From contig DATLFN010000166.1 of NCBI GenBank assembly GCA_035540975.1, forward strand, positions 1 through 37,868: a stretch of DNA of 37,868 nt, given 5' to 3'. Position numbers and translations under genes: made by a program. Origin of the DNA: Acidimicrobiales bacterium. GTDB lineage: Bacteria; Actinomycetota; Acidimicrobiia; Acidimicrobiales; GCA-2861595. Positions 24,644 through 31,713 of the stretch are shown piece by piece. The first letter of the stretch is position 1. Each line of letters starts with the position of its first letter. The notes below the pieces were generated by a model. The model saw nothing but the letters and a program-made list of their open reading frames with translations, did not search any database and was not told the DNA's origin.

Positions 24644-24649
24644 ACACTA
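24644..24649 (-). promoter_or_regulatory. Possible -10 box (TAGTGT) of the acyltransferase gene
   Basis: Read on the minus strand, TAGTGT fits TANNNT and ends nine bases before the TTG at 24634. If functional it favours that start and a leaderless transcript; TTG leaderless starts are uncommon, so confidence is low. Confidence 0.3.
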
Positions 24650-24756
24650 CCCCGAGCCCGGGAGCGCGGTGAGCGTCTCGTCCCGCTCCGGCGGCGCCCC
24701 GGGAGGCGATCGGGCCGCGCCGGCGGTCACGGCGGAGCGCGGCGCCGAAGACCCGA

Positions 24757-24762
24757 TAGGGT
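24757..24762 (+). promoter_or_regulatory. Putative -10 box (TAGGGT) of a leaderless transcript for the repeat protein
   Basis: TAGGGT ends seven bases before the ATG at 24770, within the divergent gap next to the acyltransferase. No Shine-Dalgarno separates box and start codon, as for tig and the radical SAM gene. No -35 box is evident. Confidence 0.42.
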
Positions 24763-24769
24763 CCCCGGT

Positions 24770-25582
24770 ATGGGAAAGATCCTGAAGTTCGCCCTCCTGG
24801 GAGGGCTGGGTGGGGCCGGTTGGTCCGCCTACCAGGCCTACTCCCGGGACGAGACGATCGACCAGATGGTCAACCAGGCGGCCAAGGTAGGCGCCGAGGC
24901 GGCTGCCGCGGGGGCCGCCGTGGGCTGGCTGCTGACGCTCGGCGGGAACCGCAGGGCGCGGAAGAAGGCGAGGAAGGCGGCCGCCCGGGCGGCGGCCCAC
25001 CGGGGTGCCCTGGGCGGGGTCGCCTCCGCCGCCCGCCCCGCCTTCGAGCACGCCCTGGAGGTCGCCATGCACGCCGCCGAGATGGCGCGCCCACCGCTCG
25101 AGCAGGCGGCCCGCACCACCAGGGAAGCGGCGCAGGGGGCGGCCGAGGCGGCCCGGCCCCGGGTCGAGCAGGCCGCCAAGGTGACCCGTCGCCAGGCCCG
25201 CCGGGCGGCCAAGGTGGCGCGGGCGCGCGGGGAGCACGCCGCCAAGGTGACCCGGCGGCAGGCCCGCAAGGCGGCCCGCGCCGCCGCCGCTGCGGCCGCG
25301 CCGCGTGTCGAGCACGCCGCCGCCGTCACCCGCCAGCAGGCACACCGGGCGGCCGAGTCGGCCCGCCCCCACGTCGAGCAGGCCGCCAGGCTCACCCGCC
25401 GCCAGGCCCGGCGCGCCGCCGCCGCCGCCAAGCCCCACGTCGAGGTGGCGGCCAGGCGTGCCGCCGACGTCGCCGTGCTCGCCCGGGAGCGGGCGGCCGA
25501 GGTGTCCGCCCACCGCGACGGCGCCCTCGACGGCGCCGGTGCGCCCGACAGGTCGGCGCACGTGCTCATCGAGGTCGCGTAG
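24770..25582 (+). CDS. Protein of Ala/Arg-rich 22-residue helical repeats, unknown function
   Basis: A 270-residue protein I do not recognise. Residues 5-24 (LKFALLGGLGGAGW) and 43-58 (EAAAAGAAVGWLLTLG) are mildly hydrophobic and could associate with membrane. A basic stretch (61-70) follows. Residues 89 to about 242 are made of near-tandem copies of a 22-residue unit, consensus RPxxEQAAxxTRRQARRAAxxA. The charges recur regularly along a helix, as in apolipoprotein-like amphipathic repeats; histone-H1-like Ala/Lys tails are the alternative comparison, but here Arg dominates and each unit keeps one Glu. Lipid, polyphosphate or nucleic-acid binding are all open. The start is supported by TAGGGT seven bases upstream. 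It lies in its own short unit before the valS-like gene. Confidence 0.75.
   Translation: MGKILKFALLGGLGGAGWSAYQAYSRDETIDQMVNQAAKVGAEAAAAGAAVGWLLTLGGNRRARKKARKAAARAAAHRGALGGVASAARPAFEHALEVAMHAAEMARPPLEQAARTTREAAQGAAEAARPRVEQAAKVTRRQARRAAKVARARGEHAAKVTRRQARKAARAAAAAAAPRVEHAAAVTRQQAHRAAESARPHVEQAARLTRRQARRAAAAAKPHVEVAARRAADVAVLARERAAEVSAHRDGALDGAGAPDRSAHVLIEVA
25034..25495 (+). repeat. Degenerate 66-base (22-residue) coding repeats
   Basis: Seven imperfect units can be placed within the protein at residues 89-106, 107-128, 129-150, 151-176, 177-198, 199-220 and 221-242. Four have exactly 22 residues plus a first shorter unit; the fourth has a four-Ala insertion. The TRRQARRAA core recurs in units 3, 4 and 6, with TRQQAHRAA in unit 5. 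Units differ at the DNA level, so this is an old duplication held by selection rather than a recent expansion. Confidence 0.8.
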
Positions 25583-25594
25583 TGCGACGGCGCA

Positions 25595-25633
25595 CCCGCA
25601 CGGCCCCGCGCTAGCGCGCACGGGTCGTGCGGG
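25595..25633. repeat. Inverted repeat spanning the start of the valS-like gene
   Basis: CCCGCACG (25595-25602) and CGTGCGGG (25626-25633) are perfect complements, and between them lies the palindrome CGCGCTAGCGCG (25607-25618). The right arm covers the GTG start codon at 25627, so a folded leader could mask translation. It could equally be a terminator-like hairpin for the repeat-protein gene; no T-run follows. No T-box motif is present. Confidence 0.5.
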
Positions 25634-27345
25634 AGCGCTCGCAGGTGCTCGCCGGCCCCGTCTCCGTCGCGTCGGCGACCGGCCGCGGGGACGCCGCCGC
25701 CCTGGTGGCGGCCGACGTGCTGGCGCGGGCGGCCCGTGCCGCCGGGCAGGCGTCCGCCGTGGCGACGGCCATCGTGGCCGGCGGCCTCGGCCACCAGTTC
25801 GCCACCGAGGAGGACCTCCGGCGCGAGGGCCTGGACCGGGCGGCGGTGGGGGCCGGCGATTTCGCCGCCAGGGCGGCGCTGGTCCACGACGAGGCGGGCC
25901 GGCGCCTGGGCGCCGCCGCCTGTGCCCTGGGCGTGGACCTCGACGTGGCGGCGGCGGCCCGGGCCGGGGAGCAGACGGCGGTGGCGGCGTGCGTGGCGTT
26001 CGTGCGCCTGTTCGAGGCGGGGCTGGTCGTGGAGGCCGAACGCGTCGTTGAGGTCTGCCCCCGCTGCGCTACCGTGGCCGCCGGGCCGGACGCCGTGCCC
26101 GGGGTGGTCGAGGGCGAGGCCCTGGTGCTCCGCCTGGCCGTGCTCGACGGCCACGACGCGGTGGGCTGGCTGGACGTGCGTTGCCCGGCGCCCGAGCTGG
26201 TGCCCGGGATCGTGGCCGTCGCCGTGCCGGAGGGCCACCCGGCGGCCGGCCACGCCGTCGCCGTGCCCGTGGCCGCCACGGTCGTCCCCGTGGTCGCCGA
26301 CCCGACGGCGGTCCAGCCTCTCCTCCTCGTACCCGCCCACGACGCCTCCGACCTGGAGCGGGCACGACGCAGCGGCCTGGCGCCCGTCGTCGCCGTCGAC
26401 GCCACCGGCACCGTGCGGGCGCCGGGGCCGCTGGACGGGCTGGCCCGCCACGCCGCCCGTGCCGCCGCCGCCCGCCTCATCGCCGCCGAGGGCGTGGTGG
26501 CCGCCGTCGAGCCGGCGAGCGAGCCGGTCGCCCGCTGCGCCGCCTGCCGCACCGTCCTGGTCGCCGTGCTGGGCCGGCACTGGTTCCTCGCCGTGGCCGA
26601 CCTGGAGACGGCGGCCGCCGACGCCGTGCGCGAGGGAGCGCTGGTGGTGTCGCCGCCTGCCGCGCGCGACGAGCTGCTCGCCCTGGCCGGCACGTCCGAC
26701 GACTGGTGCCTCAGCAGCCGGGCGTCGCCCGGTCAGGCCCTGCCGGTGGCCCGCTGCGCCGACTGCGGCTCGGTGGACGTCGCCGTCGACCTCGCCTCGT
26801 CGTGCCGGCGGTGCATGGGCGACCTGGTCCGCGAGGACGGCGTCCTCGACGCCCGCTTCGTGGCCGGTGTGTGGCCGCTGTGGGCGTCGGGATGGCCCGA
26901 CGGGGGCCGACGGGGCGGCGAGCCGGCCACCACGGCGCTGGTCGTGCCGGGAGAGCGGCTGGTCGACGGGCTGGCCATGGCCGCCCTCGGGCTTCGCCTC
27001 GGTGGGACCGTCCCGTTCGCCGAGCTGGTGACGACGCCCGTCGCCGGGGGCGGGCCCGTGGAGGTGGTCGCGCTGGTCGAGGCCGAGGGCTCCGCGGCGG
27101 CCCGGGTGGCGCTGCTCTCCGACGGTGTGGACGTCGGGTTCGGCCGCGACGTGGCCGCCCGCCTGGACGCCCTCGCCGCCGGCGGCGCCGACGTGCGGCG
27201 CCTGGAGGCGGCGTGCGCGGCCGCCCTGGACGCCGGCGCACCGGCCGCCGCCCTGGGCCTGCTGGCCGCCGCGCTGGCCGAGGGCGTCCCGCCCGAGGAG
27301 GCGCCGCGGGTCCGGGCCCTGGCGGCGCCGTTCGTCGGAGCGTGA
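25627..27345 (+). CDS. Degenerate valyl-tRNA synthetase paralogue lacking catalytic motifs
   Basis: A 572-residue protein that aligns by eye along the ValRS core. FVRLFEAGLVVEAERVV then CPRCATV (125-150) matches the connective-peptide entry. PAHDASDLERARRSG (236-250) matches the editing-domain PAHDPNDF region. RCAACRTVL, DWCLSS, RCADCG and DGVLDARFVAGVWPLWASGW (404-423) follow in ValRS order. The HIGH motif region reads GRGDAAAL (19-26), and the GTDHAG and WWGHR elements are gone. After GGTVPFAELV (459-468), where KMSKS should follow, there is none; the anticodon-binding and coiled-coil parts (about 300 residues) are missing. The frame is intact, so it is not a fresh pseudogene. Its place before folC and ndk is the ancestral valS position. 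The stop overlaps folC by four bases. Confidence 0.85.
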   Translation: MRERSQVLAGPVSVASATGRGDAAALVAADVLARAARAAGQASAVATAIVAGGLGHQFATEEDLRREGLDRAAVGAGDFAARAALVHDEAGRRLGAAACALGVDLDVAAAARAGEQTAVAACVAFVRLFEAGLVVEAERVVEVCPRCATVAAGPDAVPGVVEGEALVLRLAVLDGHDAVGWLDVRCPAPELVPGIVAVAVPEGHPAAGHAVAVPVAATVVPVVADPTAVQPLLLVPAHDASDLERARRSGLAPVVAVDATGTVRAPGPLDGLARHAARAAAARLIAAEGVVAAVEPASEPVARCAACRTVLVAVLGRHWFLAVADLETAAADAVREGALVVSPPAARDELLALAGTSDDWCLSSRASPGQALPVARCADCGSVDVAVDLASSCRRCMGDLVREDGVLDARFVAGVWPLWASGWPDGGRRGGEPATTALVVPGERLVDGLAMAALGLRLGGTVPFAELVTTPVAGGGPVEVVALVEAEGSAAARVALLSDGVDVGFGRDVAARLDALAAGGADVRRLEAACAAALDAGAPAAALGLLAAALAEGVPPEEAPRVRALAAPFVGA

Positions 27346-28709
27346 CCCCGCCCGAACGGGCGTGGACGTACGCCGACGCCCTCGCCTGGCTGGACGAGCA
27401 CGTCAACCTCGAGGCGTCCGGCGTCGGCCGCACGAGGCCGACGCTCGACCGCATGCGCCGGGCGGCGACCCTGCTGGGCGACCCCCAGGGGGCGGCGCCG
27501 GTCATCCACCTCACGGGGACCAACGGCAAGGGCTCCACCACGCGCATGATCGGCGCCCTCCTGGCCGCCCGGGGCCTGTCCGTCGGCACGTACACGAGCC
27601 CCGACCTGGAGCGGGTCAACGAGCGGCTGGCCTGGAGCTCGGGGCACGCCGACGCCGGTGGACGGGGCGGCGCCGGGCCCGGCCACCTGCGCTTCCAGCC
27701 GATCGACGACGAGGCGTTCGCCGAGACGCTGGGGGCGGTGGCCGCCGTCGAGCCCCTGGTGGAGGGTCGCCTCTCCCGGTTCGAGATCCTCACCGCCGCC
27801 GCCTTCCGTTGGTTCGCCGACGTGGCCGTGGACGCCGCCGTGGTGGAGGTGGGCATGGGTGGGTCGTGGGACGCCACCAACGTGGCCGACGGCGTGGTCG
27901 CCGTGGTCACCAACGTCAGTCTCGACCACGCCGAGGTCATCGGCCCCACGGAGGCCGACATCGCCCGCGAGAAGGCGGGCATCGTCAAGCCCGGCAGCAC
28001 CCTGGTGCTGGGTGAGACCGACCCGTCGCTGGCTGCGGTGTTCCGGGACACGGCGGCGGCCACCATCTGGGAGAGGGGGGCCGACTTCGGGGCGACCTCG
28101 AACCGGGTCGCGCACGGCGGCCGGGTGGTCACCCTGCGCACGCCCTCGGCCACCTACGAGGACGTCTTCCTGCCCGTGCACGGCGCCCACCAGGGCGACA
28201 ACGCGGCACTCGCCCTCGCCGCGGCCGAGGCCTTCTTCGACGCCCCGCTGTCCGAGGACGTGGTGGTGGAGGCCTTCGGCTCCCTCCGGCTGCCGGGGCG
28301 GATGCAGGTCGTCGGCCGCCAGCCGCTGGTCGTCCTCGACGGCGCCCACAACGTGGCCGGTGCCCGGGTGGTCGGCCCGGCCGTCGCCGAGGCGTTCGGG
28401 GCCGACCGCCCCCGGGTCGTCGTGGCCGGGATGCTGCGCGGCCGCGACCCGGCCGCCGTGCTGGAGGCGCTCGGGCCGGCGCGGCTGGTCGTTGCCTGCC
28501 CGGCGCCGTCGCCCCGCTCGCTCCCGGCCGCCGAGGTGGCGGCCGCCGCCCGCTCGCTCGGCATGGACGCCCGGGAGGAGGGCTCGGTCGACGCCGCCGT
28601 GCACGCGGCCCTGGCCGCCGCGGGCGACGACGACGTGGTCCTCGTCACCGGGTCGCTGTACGTGGTGGGCGCCGCCCGCCCGGTGCTGCGCCGGCGAACC
28701 CGGCAGTAG
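27342..28709 (+). CDS. folC: Bifunctional folylpolyglutamate/dihydrofolate synthase
   Basis: A 455-residue Mur-ligase-type enzyme. The ATP-binding P-loop LTGTNGKGST spans residues 57-66. YTSPDLERVNERL follows as the family's folate-site segment. VEVGMGGSWDATNV holds the metal-binding Glu and the DATN motif, and NVSLDHAEVIG and EKAGIVKPG are conserved. The C-terminal domain has LDGAHNVAGARVV. It adds glutamate to folates, and may also make dihydrofolate from dihydropteroate. The GTG at 27342 overlaps the stop of the valS-like gene by four bases (GTGA), so folC depends on that gene for translation coupling. The order valS-folC-ndk is standard in actinobacteria. Confidence 0.95.
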   Translation: MTPPERAWTYADALAWLDEHVNLEASGVGRTRPTLDRMRRAATLLGDPQGAAPVIHLTGTNGKGSTTRMIGALLAARGLSVGTYTSPDLERVNERLAWSSGHADAGGRGGAGPGHLRFQPIDDEAFAETLGAVAAVEPLVEGRLSRFEILTAAAFRWFADVAVDAAVVEVGMGGSWDATNVADGVVAVVTNVSLDHAEVIGPTEADIAREKAGIVKPGSTLVLGETDPSLAAVFRDTAAATIWERGADFGATSNRVAHGGRVVTLRTPSATYEDVFLPVHGAHQGDNAALALAAAEAFFDAPLSEDVVVEAFGSLRLPGRMQVVGRQPLVVLDGAHNVAGARVVGPAVAEAFGADRPRVVVAGMLRGRDPAAVLEALGPARLVVACPAPSPRSLPAAEVAAAARSLGMDAREEGSVDAAVHAALAAAGDDDVVLVTGSLYVVGAARPVLRRRTRQ

Positions 28710-28712
28710 GGT
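28707..28712 (+). promoter_or_regulatory. Possible -10 box (TAGGGT) before ndk
   Basis: TAGGGT ends ten bases before the ndk ATG and its first three bases are the folC stop codon, so the match may be partly coincidental. There is no Shine-Dalgarno in the 13-base gap, which favours a leaderless ndk transcript in addition to read-through from folC. Confidence 0.35.
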
Positions 28713-28722
28713 CGGCCGCCCT

Positions 28723-29130
28723 ATGGACCGCACCTTCGTCATCGTCAAGCCCGACGCCGTGGAGCGCGGCCTCGCGGGCGAGATCGTCTCCCGCTTCGAG
28801 CGCAAGGGGCTGAAGCTGGTCGCCGCCGAGCTCCGGCTGATCGACGTCGACCTGGCCGGCCGTCACTATGCGGAGCACGCCGAGAAGCCGTTCTTCTCCG
28901 ACCTGGTGGCGTTCATCACCCGGTCGCCGGCGCTGCTGCTCGTCGTGGAGGGCCCCGGCGACACCTGGAAGGTCGTCCGCACCCTGATGGGCCCCACCGA
29001 CCCCAAGGACGCCCCCCCCGGCACCATCCGCGGCGACTACGGGGTCATCCTCACCGAGAACCTCGTCCACGGCTCCGACAGCCCCGACAGCGCCGAGCGG
29101 GAGACAGCCCTGTTCTTCCCAGGGCTCTGA
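28723..29130 (+). CDS. ndk: Nucleoside diphosphate kinase
   Basis: A 135-residue enzyme of the usual bacterial length. TFVIVKPDAVERGLAGEI at the N-terminus binds the nucleotide. The catalytic phospho-accepting His116 lies in NLVHGSDS, the signature NxxHGSDS. GPTDPKDAPPGTIRGDYG forms the Kpn-loop region. The C-terminal ETALFF is conserved. It transfers the gamma-phosphate from ATP to other NDPs in the cytoplasm and balances NTP pools. The ATG is 13 bases after folC with no Shine-Dalgarno. A strong GC hairpin follows 48 bases after the stop. Confidence 0.97.
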   Translation: MDRTFVIVKPDAVERGLAGEIVSRFERKGLKLVAAELRLIDVDLAGRHYAEHAEKPFFSDLVAFITRSPALLLVVEGPGDTWKVVRTLMGPTDPKDAPPGTIRGDYGVILTENLVHGSDSPDSAERETALFFPGL

Positions 29131-29178
29131 CGGTCCGCCGGGCGGCCGCCGGCGGGGCGACAAGGTGTCAGAGCGGAG

Positions 29179-29200
29179 GCGGGCCGGCTCGCCGGCCCGC
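29179..29200 (+). terminator. GC-rich hairpin after ndk
   Basis: GCGGGCCGGC and GCCGGCCCGC are perfect complements around a two-base centre (nine-base stem with a four-base loop when folded). It lies between ndk and mreB, where transcription should end. There is no U-tract, as is common for hairpins of GC-rich actinobacteria, so termination strength is uncertain. Confidence 0.5.
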
Positions 29201-29284
29201 CGGAGCACCCCCAACTCGTCCGAACGGAGCGAAGCGGAGTGAGGGCGAAACCAGGGTGCGCTGGCGCTCCGGGGGGCTGGCACC

Positions 29285-29290
29285 TAGCCT
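29285..29290 (+). promoter_or_regulatory. Possible -10 box (TAGCCT) of the mreB operon
   Basis: TAGCCT fits TANNNT and lies 33 bases before the mreB start. Unlike the leaderless cases it is followed by a clear Shine-Dalgarno (GGGAGAGGGGG, 29305-29315) eight bases before the GTG. No -35 match was evident. Confidence 0.35.
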
Positions 29291-29323
29291 TGGGCGCTGA
29301 CCTCGGGAGAGGGGGTTGCCAGC

Positions 29324-30361
29324 GTGTCGGAAAACATCTTCTCGTCGTTTCTCGGCCGCGACATGGCCGTCGACCTGGGCACCGCCAACACCCTCGTCTA
29401 CGTCCGGGGCCGCGGCATCGTCCTGAACGAGCCGTCGGTCGTGGCCGTCAACGTGAAGGACGGCCGGCCGCTCGCCGTGGGCATCGAGGCCAAGCGCATG
29501 ATCGGGCGCACGCCGAGCCACATCCAGGCCATCCGGCCCCTCAAGGACGGCGTCATCGCCGACTTCGAGGTCTGCGAGAAGATGCTGCGCTACTTCATCC
29601 AGAAGGTGCACCAGCGGCGTTTCGCCAAGCCCCGCATGGTGATCTGCGTGCCCTCGGGGATCACCGGGGTGGAGCAGCGGGCCGTCCAGGAGGCGGCCGA
29701 GTACGCCGGCGCCCGCAAGCCCGCGTACATCATCGAGGAGCCCATGGCCGCCGCCATCGGCGCCGGGCTCCCCGTCCACGAGCCCACCGGGAACATGGTC
29801 GTCGACATCGGTGGCGGCACCACCGAGGTCGCCGTCATCTCCCTCGGGGGCATCGTCACCAGCCAGTCGATCCGCATCGGCGGCGACGAGCTCGACCACT
29901 CGATCATCCAGTTCATCAAGAAGGAGTACAGCCTCGCCCTCGGCGAGCGAACGTCCGAGGAGATCAAGATCGCCCTCGGCTCGGCCTGCGCCCTCGAGGA
30001 GGAGCTGCACGCCGAGATCCGGGGCCGCGACCTGATCACCGGACTGCCCAAGACGATCGTCACGAGCACCCAGGAGATCCGCGACGCCATCGAGGAGCCC
30101 CTCTCCGCCATCGTCGACTCGGTCAAGGTCACGCTGGACAAGACCCCGCCCGAGCTGGCGGCCGACATCATGGAGCAGGGGATCGTCCTCACCGGTGGCG
30201 GCGCGCTCCTGCACGGCCTCGACGCCCGGCTCTCCTCGGAGACCGGCATGCCGATCGTGATCGCCCGCAACCCGTTGCACTCGGTCGCCATCGGGGCGGG
30301 CCAGTGCCTCGAGGAGTTCGACGCACTCAAGCAGGTGCTGATCTCCTCGAGCGGGCACTAA
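29324..30361 (+). CDS. mreB: Rod shape-determining actin homologue MreB
   Basis: A 345-residue actin-fold protein. The first phosphate-binding loop is DLGTANT (17-23), the second is [11 protein letters not shown], and the adenosine-site segment is [33 protein letters not shown] also matches MreB closely. It polymerises along the inner membrane and directs the elongasome. The GTG at 29324 is set by a strong Shine-Dalgarno and by the family N-terminus, which starts a few residues before the actin fold. It begins a mreB-mreC-mreD-mrdA-rodA run; mreC follows 18 bases on. Presence of the full set implies lateral wall growth and a rod shape, unlike the many actinobacteria that grow at poles without MreB. 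Confidence 0.98.
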   Translation: MSENIFSSFLGRDMAVDLGTANTLVYVRGRGIVLNEPSVVAVNVKDGRPLAVGIEAKRMIGRTPSHIQAIRPLKDGVIADFEVCEKMLRYFIQKVHQRRFAKPRMVICVPSGITGVEQRAVQEAAEYAGARKPAYIIEEPMAAAIGAGLPVHEPTGNMVVDIGGGTTEVAVISLGGIVTSQSIRIGGDELDHSIIQFIKKEYSLALGERTSEEIKIALGSACALEEELHAEIRGRDLITGLPKTIVTSTQEIRDAIEEPLSAIVDSVKVTLDKTPPELAADIMEQGIVLTGGGALLHGLDARLSSETGMPIVIARNPLHSVAIGAGQCLEEFDALKQVLISSSGH

Positions 30362-30379
30362 CCGCGGGAGCCGCCCTTC

Positions 30380-31216
30380 GTGGCCGTCTACCGGCGCACC
30401 TCGCGTCCCCGCTTCACGCTGCTGCTGCTCGTCCTCACCGCGATCACGCTCCTGACGCTGGACGAGCGCAGCAACGGGCTCGGCGTCATCGACACCGCTC
30501 GGGACGGCGCCCGAGACCTGTTCGCGCCGGTGAAGGACGCCGCCGACGCCGTCTTCTCGCCGGTCACCGACTTCTTCCAGGGCGCCGTCCACTACGGCGA
30601 CGTGGAGGAGGAGAACGCCCGCCTGCGGGCCCAGCTGGCCGAGCGGGAGGCGCTGGCGCTGCGGGCGGCGGACGCCGAACGCGAGCGCGAGGCCCTCCTC
30701 GACCTGGCCGCCCTCGACTTCGTGGGCGACATCCCCACCGTCGCCGCCCGGGTGGTGCGGTCGCCGGCGTCGGGGTTCGACCTCACGATCGAGCTCGACC
30801 GCGGGCGCGAGGCGGGCGTCGCCAAGGGCATGCCGGTCGTGGGCTCGGGCGGCCTCGTCGGGCGGGTGGTGGACGTGTCGCGCCGCACGTCCATCGTCCA
30901 GCTGGTCACCGACTCGTCGTCGAGCGTGGGCGTGCGCCTGGCGGCGTCCGGCGACGTCGGCGTCGCCGTGGGCCGCGGCTCGGGCTCCACCCTGCGCATG
31001 GACTTGGTCGACCCGGCCACCAAGGTGGAGAAGGGCGAGGCGGTCGTCACCAGCGGGCTCCAGAACAGCGTGTTCCCGCCCGGCATCCCCGTCGGCAGGG
31101 TGGTCGCCGCCACCACCGCGTCGGGCGCCCTCCAGCAGGACGTCACCGTCGCCCCCGCCGCCGACCTGCGGCGCCTGGTGTTCGTCAAGGTGCTCCAGTG
31201 GGCTCCCATCCGATGA
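30380..31216 (+). CDS. mreC: Rod shape-determining protein MreC
   Basis: A 278-residue membrane-anchored protein. One membrane helix lies at about residues 13-25 (LLLLVLTAITLLTL), followed by an extracytoplasmic coiled coil at about 73-100 (EEENARLRAQLAEREALALR) and the two beta-barrel domains (VVRSPASGFDLTIELDRG, then GMPVVGSGGLVGRVVDVS). MreC bridges MreB/MreD with the wall synthases outside. The GTG at 30380 follows GGGAG. The stop overlaps the mreD start by four bases (ATGA). Length and domain order are normal. Confidence 0.93.
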   Translation: MAVYRRTSRPRFTLLLLVLTAITLLTLDERSNGLGVIDTARDGARDLFAPVKDAADAVFSPVTDFFQGAVHYGDVEEENARLRAQLAEREALALRAADAEREREALLDLAALDFVGDIPTVAARVVRSPASGFDLTIELDRGREAGVAKGMPVVGSGGLVGRVVDVSRRTSIVQLVTDSSSSVGVRLAASGDVGVAVGRGSGSTLRMDLVDPATKVEKGEAVVTSGLQNSVFPPGIPVGRVVAATTASGALQQDVTVAPAADLRRLVFVKVLQWAPIR

Positions 31217-31713
31217 CGCGCGTCCGCCTGCCCTTCCTGGTGTTCGTGGCCCTCGTGCTGCACCTGTCCCTGTTCCTGGCCGTGCGGGTGGGCGACGCCC
31301 ACCCGCGGGTCCTGCTCCTCATGGCGGTGGGCGCCGGCTTCCTCGCCGGCGCCGAGCGGGGGGCGGTGATCGGGTTCGGGCTCGGGGTGCTGGCCGACCT
31401 GTTCGTGCAGACGCCCTTCGGCCTGTCGGCGCTCACCTACGCCCTCGTGGCGTTCGCCGTGGGCGGCTTCCAGTCGGGGATCATCCGGGCCGCCTGGTGG
31501 ATCCCGGCGGTGACCGCCATGGTCGCCAGCTTCGCCGGCGTGCTGGGCTACGCCCTCTTCGGTTCGCTGATCGGCCAGCCCTACGCCATCTCCGTGCACC
31601 TCGTCGCCGTGGCCGCCGGCGTCGGGCTGATGAACGCCGTCCTGGCACCGCTCGTCGTGCCGGCCATGTCGTGGGCGCTCCCCTCCGGGGCCGACCGGGC
31701 GTTCGCCCGATGA
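31213..31713 (+). CDS. mreD: Rod shape-determining protein MreD
   Basis: A 166-residue polytopic protein with about five or six membrane helices and few charged loops, as expected of MreD. LGVLADLFVQTPFGLSALTY is the recognisable family segment. The ATG at 31213 overlaps the mreC stop by four bases; a GTG at 31198 is an alternative but would sit inside mreC. The stop overlaps the mrdA start by four bases. MreD is thought to stabilise the elongasome at the membrane. Identification rests on position as well as on sequence, because the family is weakly conserved. Confidence 0.88.
   Translation: MTRVRLPFLVFVALVLHLSLFLAVRVGDAHPRVLLLMAVGAGFLAGAERGAVIGFGLGVLADLFVQTPFGLSALTYALVAFAVGGFQSGIIRAAWWIPAVTAMVASFAGVLGYALFGSLIGQPYAISVHLVAVAAGVGLMNAVLAPLVVPAMSWALPSGADRAFAR

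Noticed and set aside
25583-25640. T-box riboswitch before the valS-like gene
   Set aside because: The 44-base gap is too short and no AGGGUGGNACCGCG-type antiterminator motif is present.
29201-29260. GGAGCGAAGCGGAGTGAGG stretch before mreB as a possible repeat element
   Set aside because: Only one copy was noticed in the window, so no repeat family can be claimed.
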